64,000 nucleotides of DNA, from NCBI GenBank assembly GCA_903813345.2, contig CAIIXF020000008.1, positions 15,174,822 to 15,238,821 on the forward strand, in the 5' to 3' direction. The notes beneath the pieces were generated by a model. It saw only the letters and a program-made list of their open reading frames with translations. It was not told the DNA's origin and ran no database searches. Made by a program: the position numbers and the translations under genes. Position 1 is the first letter of the stretch; each line of letters opens with the position of its first letter. Source of the DNA: Owenia fusiformis. Taxonomy: Eukaryota; Annelida; Polychaeta; Sabellida; Oweniidae. Below, in pieces: positions 11,801 to 22,200 of the stretch.

Positions 11801-14331
11801 GTATACATATCAATTAAAGAACTCTTACCTATTGCAGGTCCTAGTAATATTGCACCCTCAGAACAAAAGTCATTGTGACTCAGGTTCAACTCTGTAATGT
11901 AGTGGTTGCCCTGAAATAGGATAACAAGGCATTAACAATTACCATGCAAAATGTCAGTACCTACCATTTGTTACAAACTCAGAACGCCAACCACCGAACA
12001 CCGTCCACAAAAAAGTTGGAGACTATATAACAATATGTCACCACGAAGATGCTTCCAACATCATATGATACACAAACTAAAGAAGCGACATTGATTTGGT
12101 TAAATATGTTAAAGTATAATAGACATGTCAAGATAATTCATAATTAATTTTAAGTTAGAAATGTATTGCAATATTGCAATATGGATGTATTATCTTGCAA
12201 TAATTAGATCGTCCCTGGATTATCAACAACAGTGCTTTTTCATTCATAGTGTGAACATTTCATGATAAAAGACTTACTTTTATGATATCGGCAAAATAAT
12301 GTGCTTCTTTGTCCCCAAAGCCATTTCCAGAAATATCCACTTTCTTGAGAATTGTGTTTTCCACAAGTTCATCTCTCAAGAAAATAGCCCCTCTTCTTCC
12401 AATGTTGTTGAATGAAAGATTCTGAAATATTTCATTCATTGTTTTAGTAATAATGTAATCTAATGTATAATATTGTGATAAAATAGAACAAATACAGTAA
12501 TAAAATGGTCATGTAAATATTGCAAAACACGTCGTACATTCACATAATTCATAATATAAAAGTTTCATTGTACAATTTCTAGATATATATTTGTCATGCA
12601 TACATGTATGTTTCACTTACCAATTCTGTTATATTAGTGTTCTCTGTTAACATTGCAGTAAAACATCTTGTTCCTCCTGGTCCCAAACAATTATCTGTCA
12701 GATCTAGTTTTTCAATCTGTTTGTTTAACTGCATAGGAATGGACAATGCTCTCGACCCTTTTCCACCAGGGTAACGATAGCGCAGAGTAAAATCTTTATT
12801 TTTCATATGTCTATAGTAGTAGCTTATAGGTGTCACTCCCACATCCTTACACACTTTTTCATATATAACTTTTTCTGGACTGGGTGGCTTTGGCTCATCT
12901 GGAATAATAAAAAATAATAAAATTCATCTATGTGGATCTATGTGATAAAGTTTCATTGAATATAAACCAAAACAATCAAAATATTGACAAATAGTAGAAA
13001 CTTTTTTACATGGTCTATATAGTATCTGTGTATCGTACATGTATATACACTGCATTGGTATTTTTGTAGTAGATTAGGAATAAGGATTTTTAAACGAATG
13101 CACGAAGTAGACGTTAGGTGATCAAGGGTGGGGACCTGTTAGCATTCATCGTAAGTTGGTCAATTACACTGACTGTGTCAATTTTTGTAATTAAAGGGAC
13201 AAAGTGCGTAAATGAAGTCTCACGTTTGATCTTCATAGTATTTCCAATGGATTAAGATGTACCCGATCTTTCATTTGACACCAAAAAAGCTCAAACAGAC
13301 CACATCAGAGTTGACACTTGATCATGACAAAATATTTTTGATCTATCAATTTATATATGTCAAGTTTTTAGCAATGCCATAGAAAGATGGCATTGTTGTT
13401 TGCATTAATTATCAATTCATTTTTGACAGGATTTTCAAGCATACGCCATCTTTTAATCCAAGAGTTATTTAAAACATACACTATTTGTGAAAAGTGGTAA
13501 TTCACTTTTTTCAATCTCTGAACTTCAAATGCTGTTTTCTATGCAAATATTTTTTTTTCACTTCAGTATTATCCCAAATTAAAGTTTTTATCATATTTGA
13601 TTGACTGTGTGAGTGACATGTCTCAAACAATATTTTGTCTTTTTTCATTCAAAAATAGGCGCATTGCCTGTCACTAATAAAATCTTCCAGTCTTGCGACG
13701 CAGAATGCTCTAGTGTGATAATATGTTGCTAACATAATTTGATAGGATGAGTTACAATTGTTAAAATATGAAATAATTATATATCTGTGGCACAAACCTT
13801 CATCCAAGTCAGTGTCATAATCCGAGTCACTGTCACTGTCTGCCAATTGAGTAATAAGAACTCCTTGACTAAGGCTGCTCAGATTGGACTTCCTTTGACT
13901 ATGTAGCTTAGATGCTGGTGTTCGGACGTACCTAGACCTGGCACTCTGTTTCGGAGTCTTGGTACTCACTCTTGAAATACTCCGCAATATTAGCTCCTCT
14001 TCTTCCTCCTGAAATAATTATATATGTTAAAGAGTATTTTGTTGTCTGCTGTTCTTTCATATTTGTTTGTTCTCAGCCTTGTTATAAATGTACTTTCATT
14101 CCATTAGAGAACTCAATTTAATATCAAATTAATTTATAGCTTCTTCTAGAAACAAATTATGTATTTTGAAATAATTAAACAAATATGTTGAATTAGATTT
14201 AATACTAGAGCAAATTTTAAAATCAAGTGAAGTTATTTGGTGTTTCCAGAATAACAGTTACATTCGGTGTTCAAAATTAATAAGAATATTTATGTAAATG
14301 TATGTTAATAACCTACCTTTAAATCAGTCAT
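8819..14331 (-). CDS. LRRC74-like leucine-rich-repeat protein with C-terminal EF-hands (11 exons, 555 aa)
   Basis: Exons in transcript order: 14331-14317, 14008-13798, 12898-12621, 12421-12278, 11910-11829, 11149-11064, 10813-10744, 10448-10228, 9931-9757, 9616-9445, 9032-8819. They total 1,668 nt, with every phase consistent and a TGA stop. Exon 1 encodes only MTDLK. Residues 6-75 are Ser/Arg-rich, ending in an acidic D/S tract. About eight RI-type repeats fill residues 137-369 (pattern LDLSxNxIxxxGA), mostly one per exon. Two EF-hand loops follow: 439-450, with Tyr at the normal Gly position 6 and so probably weak, and 475-486, canonical (DTDKNGEVDIAE). The tail is Lys/Arg-rich, then acidic. 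The architecture resembles animal LRRC74 proteins, whose biochemical role is poorly defined; orthology is not proven here. Confidence 0.88.
10824..10945. repeat. Short tandem repeat in intron of the LRR gene
   Basis: The unit is about 36-38 bp, reading roughly acataccttaaaacataccataaaataccattaaa, repeated about three times. It begins close to the acceptor of the exon at 10,744-10,813. Read on the gene strand it gives repeated ggtatg/ggtatt words. Confidence 0.7.
11945..12044. mobile_element. TGTCACCAC-family MITE, diverged copy
   Basis: It begins tgcaaaatgtcagtacctacc, passes through the cgccaaccaccgaacaccg core and gttggagactata, and ends at atgtcaccac. It belongs to a family of about 120 bp with at least eight more copies in this window. 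This copy has lost the distal arm of the terminal palindrome. It lies in an intron of the LRR gene. Confidence 0.6.
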
Positions 14332-14947
14332 ATTCACTCAATATCACAAGCTATCAATAAACAACGTTTTCCACAGCTTTATATAAATCCTAGAATCATA
14401 ACTAGATGACAAAAATGTCTGATACAGCTCAGAATTATTTTTCCATGAGGAATGCTAGAGTGAATTTGGCAGGCTGTTGTTTGTCTTGGTCGTCAACACG
14501 GTACATGAACAGGTCTTATACAAATCCAATAAGCCATTGGGTTAATCCCATTCAAATATATACAATGATATAATACATTTGACCTGCACAATCAATTCTA
14601 TAGAATTTCATAGAAATTCATCAATACAATAATTCAGAATCATAAGATTTATAAGAACACGTGATCAGGTGGAAGGAAGAGAACACAAACACGGGGAAAT
14701 TGACTTCTGTAACATTTCTTTTTATGGGGTGGGGGAGTAAAGATAGGATGAAAATAATAAACAGATTTGTTTAAAACTAGCATATATATTTATTCCATCA
14801 GATCAAATGTTTCATGGGAACTTATTGTTTAATATGTACAATATTCATAATGTTTACAGTACAATTTAGTAACGCATGTATATCCCAAAACCTTACTGAT
14901 CTGAACATCTCGAACATGCGTACGCTTTTTGGTTTAAATCGTGTAAC

Positions 14948-15063
14948 TACCCCAACAAATGTGGGGTCTAATTGGCGTTTTTTCTTATATTTTATCATTC
15001 TTTTGGCACTAGAATTTTAAAAAATAAGAAAAACGCCAATTCGACCCCACATTTATGGGGGTA
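14948..15063. mobile_element. 116-bp hAT-like MITE with 8-bp target duplication
   Basis: The inverted termini are about 40 bp: tacccc..aaatgtggggt and its near-complement accccacattt..gggggta. The arms continue through attggcgtttttctta. The element is flanked by cgtgtaac at 14,940-14,947 and 15,064-15,071. The paralogous locus at about 58,940-58,965 lacks the element and carries a single cttgtaac. An 8-bp duplication is typical of hAT elements. No coding capacity. Confidence 0.85.
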
Positions 15064-15187
15064 CGTGTAACATGCATCTCCCATTGATTCACATATTAAG
15101 AAACCTTTTTATGTAAACATCTACTAATCGGAACATATTTTCCCAGTCCAGGTGTGTTTAGATTACAGAAGTTTTACTGCATAGTTA

Positions 15188-15869
15188 CAGGTTGTCCAAA
15201 AAACAGGACAGTAAGAAAGTTGAATAATTTGGTCAATTTTGCATAATTTGCCTTGAAATTTTTAAATTATTTAGTTCATTAGTTTGATGATAATCTGTCT
15301 ATTGTTTCAAAAACTACAGTACCTGGCTTTGAGAAATCCCCAAAGATAAAAATCTGGGGGATTTAGATCTGGCGAATGAGCTGCCCATATAATTTGCGTT
15401 CTGCGACTGATGAGCTGACCCCCAAAGCATTGCCCAAACCATTTCAGTATATCATTTGCAGTGTTGGGGTGGTATTGGCTTGTTGAAACCACTCCTAAGA
15501 TACCCCTTTTGGTGCTTATTGACCTCCAGTCTTCGAACTAAAAAGGACTGATGATTCCATGTTTGCTCATTGCCACCCAGGCAGTGCATTGTTCAGAATG
15601 TAATGGATGCTGTAACACTTCATCAAGAGGATGTAAGCCACAGTAGCAATTGTTCTTGGGATAAACTTGTTCGCCGGATTGAATCATGCATAGAGAGGAG
15701 AGGTGCAGATTTGGCCATGTTTTGACTCAATTGGTAGATTATTATCAAACGTTCACAACAAAATTCACATTGAATGAACTAAATAATCCAGAAATTTCGA
15801 GGCAAACAAAATGTGTAAAATTGACCGAGATATTCAACTTTCTTACGGTCCTGTTTTTTGGACACCCTG
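15188..15869 (-). mobile_element. Mariner/Tc1-like deletion derivative (copy 1)
   Basis: The terminal inverted repeats read cagg(g/t)tgtccaaaaaacagga at the left and the inverse tcctgttttttggacaccctg at the right. TA dinucleotides flank both ends (15,186-15,187 and 15,870-15,871). The 682-bp interior keeps part of a transposase on the minus strand. A paralogous copy is at 59,061-59,757, and a one-ended fragment of the same family ends at 43,536. Confidence 0.8.
15307..15492 (-). pseudogene. Mariner-type transposase C-terminal remnant
   Basis: The minus-strand frame contains WFGQCFGGQLISRRT and then SPDLNPPDFYLWGFLK. The second segment is the hallmark block around the third catalytic acidic residue of mariner-family DD(E/D) transposases (SPDLxPxDFxLWG). 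Only about 60 residues survive, with no N-terminal DNA-binding region. The equivalent frame in the second copy ends at the tryptophan that precedes this block. Confidence 0.75.
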
Positions 15870-16202
15870 TAATATGTACTTATTGAAGTTATTGTAGTCT
15901 TAATTATCCACCAGTTGCATAAGTTACAATACTTAACCAGACTTCATATAGCTTTTTTAATTTTTAAGGAACTATACTTTATACTTAGCTTAGTTGGAGT
16001 TAATATACTTAGAATCATAATCATTGTGCACTAATTGCGCTAGAGGCTATACTATATCAGTTTATATACTTTATACGTGTAATACATTATTTATTAATAA
16101 ATTGCATAAGTTACGATACTTTGTTAGAATTTTATACAGGTATAGTAGTCGAAGAGAAGTGAGTCCATATATACATTTTAATTTAAATACTTATTATAGT
16201 CT

Positions 16203-19200
16203 TTATGCACTTATTGCATTAGGTACAATACTTGGCAAGAGTATTGAATATGTGTTGTCTCTTGTCTTGTTTTTCTCTTTCATTTCTTCCTCAATCTCAG
16301 CTAGCTCTTTGCGAAAACTAAAACAGATGTTTCAATACTCTGATACTCAAAACAAAAACAATTAAACTTAGACTTTTAATTTTTGTTACAACAGTGGGTA
16401 TGTGACTCACACATTTACTCCCTCCAAAATGTTTGGACCACTTTTTAAGCTAGTTTATATTTCTCGATTTGATCAAGATCATAACCTGTTGTAAGTGAGG
16501 AATAAAGTAAAGGTCAAACATTAATTGGGTTTGACACACTATCCAATATTGGAAAGTTCTGTTGCCAAATCTTACGGAGGGGTGTATGTCATACTACATA
16601 TGATTAAATTTCAATACCACTTTTTCATAATGTTTTACCTTTCTAATGCGTTCACTGAGATTGGGTCGTAGTTGAACTGAACCTCAAAGTATCCTAGTGG
16701 GTTCAATCCAGTTCTGCTCAAGAAGTCAGCTAAAAATGCAACGTCTAATACTCGTGTTTTGCTTATCAGGGCGTTTACAAGATCCTGCTCATTTCTTGCT
16801 CTCTAGAAAGTATATGGTACATACTGTATTATACTTTAAGACCTACAGGGTGGGCCAATAAAGATGGCCACATGGAAAGTTCACGGAACGATAGGGTGGG
16901 CAAATAAAGATGGCCACATGGAAAATTCACGGACCGATATGATATACAGTATATATAGTTTGGCCAAACAATAAAATTATGTCAAAGCATGTGCGTATAC
17001 CTTATCTCTTGGAGGGAGGCCTTCCAAATAACTTGGATAGTTTGGTGGATATGCAAATTCATCGTACTGAGAGTAATTCACTGCAGCATGTTGTACACTT
17101 GCTTGAAATACTAATGGTGTCACAATGGCACAGATGTCATCAACTGATGTCAGCTTTTCAGGAAGGCCCTGTGAAACAAATACTTTCGTAAACTTGCGAA
17201 TTTCATTAAAAGTTTGCATTTATTTATAAGATTTCAAAATATTATATTGAAAAACATAAGAATCTAGCTTATACTATACACATAACTAATCCTTCAAGGA
17301 TTCAGGCTGGACTTCAAAGATTAAGACTGGGCCTTATCCTTACAGAAGTCTAAACTTACATTTAATCCAGGTCCTTCTGGTGGTGACATGAGCTCTTGCA
17401 GCCAGTTGTGAACCTCATAATCATCCACAAGTTTTTCAGGAGAATCATAAATCCCTGTAAGAACACTCCTGATGTATTTCTCAATGGCTCTATACAATAA
17501 CATAGCATCATCCCTGTAGTGGTAGTTGGGCAAAGCATTCTCGTCATCTACCTAAAAGCACAAAGCAACCGTGGTAGTCAATTATATCCACGATCTTTTG
17601 TTTGGGTCATCATTGGCTCATACTATAGCACAGGAGCAACAATTTGACAAGTTTTAAGCTTTGGAAATTTCGTGATACTAATACTTTTAAATAATAATTA
17701 AACCTTTACTCTCCTTTATCCCAATCTTAATATTTTGACATTTCAAATTATTGTAAAATTATTCCTTATTAAAGGAAGTTGAAGCGACTCTGGTCGAAGG
17801 CAATCTTCCATCAAAAGTATGCCAAAAAGACACACTTAGAAAAAATATTTAATAGTAATACCAAACGTTGGAACATTGATACATACTCCTCTATCTTGTA
17901 GATCATTTGGTAAAGTTCCCTCAACATTCAGTCTCCATTTAGGCCAGATACGGCTGTTTATTGTGATGAAACCACGAGATCCTGAAGTCAGGTTCTTATC
18001 CATCTCAGACATTAGTCCGGGAATGCCACCTCTGATTATGATATTACAAATCAATTTTCATTCATCATTTGGCATACAATATGCTATATATCTATTCTGT
18101 AACTTATACACGGGGGTAAAGCAGACCCGATGATGCAATGAGCTTGCTCGGCGGTATCATGACTGTGTAACGTGTCTTAATGTATCAGTGTGCTCGGAGG
18201 TAGGTTCAAACAACGCGGATCCTCAAAGCATGTGCTCGTGGTATATTCGTGTTTTAACACCCGTGTTATATCCAGAACAAATGTTTATTTGATATATTAA
18301 TTGTCAACTTTTAATTGGTTCTTTACACTTTAGAAACTAAGAACCTATTCCTTCAGTCAATCTCTCACATTATTATATCGCTGCCTGTCAATCGTATATC
18401 ATTTGTTAAAACCGGTTCACGTGTCATGTTTTATGAGCCGATATTCGCTAGCCGTGAACATATATACTGATACTCGTTCTGCTTTCAACTAGAAATATGA
18501 AAGAAGCTAATATAGAATGCCATGCTTTCTCATGATGGCGCAAATAGTACAAACACTAATAAAAATAGTAAATAAAATACTCACGTATTTATATTCATCA
18601 CGTACAAGAAATGGTTACATAATAGACGGTACAGAGGGTGACTTGGAGACAACTGGCGATTGGTTGCTATGCAAACATACTCCATTAAAATATGAGTGGT
18701 CCCTAAAAAAGATGGAGTTCTATTTATATGAGTTATCAACAGTAAGATGTGTTTGTATGTGGGGGAGGGGCAATGTTTTTTAGTCTGAACCATCCCCACT
18801 AGTGTAACATATTAAAACGCGTGTCATAAACAATGCACCTTTTATGTTTGCGATAAAAAAGCTTTGTATGCTTCTGATCCCAAGCAGTATATTTCACTGA
18901 ATGTTTATTAAATCGAAAATTAAGGTTTAACAATGCATTAACATGCAAAATGTCACCTGCCATTTGTTACAGACGCCAACCGCCGAACACGGATCGTCGA
19001 AAGCCGACCACCATCCACAAAAAGTTGGATACTATATTAATATGTTACCATTTCTGGTGGTGACATAAAAACTAATCTGAAGCCATCCGTCTTCACATCT
19101 CAAGTCATCGATCGTATTTAATATTAGAAGTGTAGCTTAGAATGCTTATGTGATACGTATCTCGGGTATGGCGTATTGTTAAGATGGTCCCTACCTAGAT

Positions 19201-22200
19201 GAGCTATAGACTGATGGTAGTTACCATCTGCGTTGTTGAACCACATTTTGGCCAACAACCAAGTGTATTCAGGGTCAGATGGCAAGAAAACCTGCAATGT
19301 GAAGAACAATGTACAAATATAAATGAGATACAGGTATGTATAGAAATATTAATATCAAATCAAAACCAGCTTGATGTTACAAGAAAATCTAGAAAATAAA
19401 GGTATTGTAATTTATTCTCCAACAACGATAATATGCGACGATCTGGCTTTTTGGGCGCCACGCTATATTTGGAATTCATCGTACCCTTACAGTCACATAT
19501 GACATGTTTTGTATGGTTATAAAACATAACTACTCAAAAATGAGAGATTAATGATAAATAAAAGATTACAAGTATAAACAAGATAATTGGCAAAAGTGCA
19601 TTTGAAAGACTTACTGGATTATTTTCTGAGGGGGTCTGTTCTAGCTGGATGGCAATTGGTAACAATTTTCCTCTGCTATTTACATAAAACAACCCAAGGG
19701 GTGCACATAACTAGAGGACATACAAAGAGATCAATAGCGTTAGTTAAGAATATGGGATTGTATGAAAAAATGGCATAATAAAATTTAAAATGGCAGATAC
19801 AGTAAACGGTATCATGTATGACAAGTTTAAATGTGATATAAGAAACATTGAAATATGTGATTGTGACATCTCTGTCTAGAAACTGTGAAAATGGATACTC
19901 TTTGGGTTCTCCTTTTCGCACTTAATTATGCTTAAATATTGGGCTTATACATACGATAATAATAACGTCATACATATCTGTCATCGTTTTGCATAACACG
20001 ATCAAGAATCTCGTAGTCTACGATGTAGATTTTCTTGTTGCTAAGGCACTCTTCTAGAGTGTGTCCCTCAAGAAAAGGTTCGACAATTTCTGCTGTAACT
20101 GCGAACCTGAAACGTCAAAATGACACAATATCAGTTAGGTTTTTGTTGTAGAAGGAAGAACAGACTTTGCGAAATTTACAATTGTATGCTACCAGGAATA
20201 TTTTTCACTTTGATGTGTTGACAATAGTAAAGTGGGATCTGTAGGTAAACTGTTCACAATAAGTGGAATAACAATAGTGCACATTCTAACCTTATGTTTA
20301 TTAGATTTCAACGATATTAATACAATGGATATCTTACTTGTCTGGTATTTGTTGACATAGTCGTATGACAGAAGGGTTACATCCTTTCAGTCTCTGTGCC
20401 CCAAATGATTCATCTTCCGTCCACCCATGCATTCCCTGTCAATATTTATGCAAATCTGTCAATAAGATCAATATACATGTATCAGTAATTCTCAGCAAAA
20501 AAAGCAACTTTCAAAAAATGTTCTGTAGTGCCGTATCATAGTCTAGAAGTAAATGAACCACATTTTCTTAACGGGAATGTTTTAAGCATAGCCATGCCAT
20601 ATTGATAATGATCATCTCCAATGCTGAGATTTTTATTGTCTTAGTCTTACCTCTGGAATCCTAAACAGTGCGCCGTATATATTTTTCAGATCATCTAAGC
20701 AACTGAACTTTCCAACCATTATATCAAGCAGTTTCGAGGAAAGTTTAGCTTTCACTATATCCATTTTCATACCCCACTGAAATAGAATGAATTAATAAAA
20801 TATGATATAAGCAGAGTTAGTATAGAACTCTTTATTTCATTTTTAATACTAACACCACTGTGAACACGTTACAAAAAAAACAGTAAATCATCCATTTGAA
20901 ATCATTTGGAGGGCATCATCAAATTAGAAGTCATTCATAGTTAATTTTACACATTGACGATCTTCATGAATATTGTCACATTGGCAATATTCATGAAGAT
21001 CGTCAACGTAACAAAAGCTTCTTTCTAGTTCTCTATCTTGTTCTCTAGTATAAATAATTCATTTTCAAGTGACATCTATCAATTGTACCAATAGTTATAG
21101 ACAAGCGAAATACGACGGGTCTTGTCATTAACGGCGTAAAAAGTAATTTTTAACGGCGTAAAAAATAATTTTTAACGGCGTAAAAAGTAATTTTTAACGG
21201 CGTAAACAATCGTTTTTACGGCGTTAAATATTATTTTTGACGCCGTTCAAATTGAATTTTAACGGCGTACAAAATCGTTTTTAACGGCGTAAAAGTAATT
21301 CTTTACGACGTATAAAATCGTTTTTACGGCGTTAAAAGTATGACGATACATTGGTCCAGATGGCCAGCCATAAAAGCGAGGGACTAAATATGTAAACTGC
21401 GTCTTCGTTAATATACCAAACATAGAACCGCGTGCATATTCTCAAACTAAACTATCTTCCTTAACTTTGAGCCAAATTATTGTCCACAACTTGACTTATA
21501 AGTGGTGTAAAATCGAGAAATAAAAATATCTTACCGAAAACGAAGCCCGGAAGTTCTTCCATCTTGCTACGCTGACGTATCGTCAGCGTAACTAGGTGAG
21601 TACCAGTGATAGTTCGAAAATAGTCATAATTCAAGATAGTTAACCATCTAAAATTGTTTGTGATAACCTACATTCCATTGTCAAACCTGAGACATTACCT
21701 CAAAGTCCTTTGTAAAAAGTTCATTCACTGGCAACTGTTTTATCTAAAACAAAACATAACATTTTGTAACCATGAATGTAAACAAAACCAAGATGTAAAG
21801 AATTCTTGCACAAAGTGTCAGCAAAATTATCTCCGAGAAGTGTATCACTCTACTATACCTAACCCCTAGAAATGCATAAGATATTCTGTTTGTCTAAGTG
21901 TATTGTTTGTTATATTTTTGAAGGTACCTTATTAACATCTAACAGCCATCCGATAAACCATTCATAAGGAACAGACACATAAAACAAATAGCATAATCAT
22001 TACTGATAAGCCAAATGGGTTGCTCATGAACACCAAATGCGAGGTATAGTAGAGTGACATGTAAAAAGGTAGAAGGATAGATTGGACATGGTGCTCATAA
22101 GAGAGTTCTAAATGTTTCTTTCCAAATAAGAACCAATACAATGATGTATTCTGGACTGCCAGTGACAGTTATTAATATTCAATGCGAAAAACTGGGTTCG

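Larger units (their letters stand above)
14332..16202. other. Spacer between the LRR gene and LOX-A, mostly duplicated mobile DNA
   Basis: From 14,332 to about 14,865 there is unique AT-rich sequence, presumably the upstream region of the LRR gene. From about 14,865 to 16,202 the sequence is paralogous to 58,861-60,065. It contains the 116-bp MITE at 14,948 and a mariner-like deletion derivative at 15,188. A minus-strand AATAAA, read as tttatt at 16,090-16,095, lies about 110 nt past the LOX-A stop. The homologous position in LOX-C (59,956-59,961) has the same hexamer. Confidence 0.6.
14865..19298. repeat. Segmental duplication unit, left copy (LOX-A 3' half and flank)
   Basis: This block aligns collinearly with 58,861-64,000, including exons 9-15, all intervening introns, the 3' flank and a mariner-like element. 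The copies differ by discrete insertions. The left copy alone has a MITE (14,948-15,063) and an insert of about 170 bp (18,107-18,275). The right copy alone has 59,225-59,390 and the 990-bp MITE at 62,044. The near-identity of the introns points to a recent duplication. Confidence 0.85.

Noticed and set aside
18585-18702. Block conserved in all three LOX introns, first taken for a shared intronic repeat
   Set aside because: On the minus strand it is coding exon 10 ([20 protein letters not shown]) with proper splice sites and phase; it is now included in the gene models.
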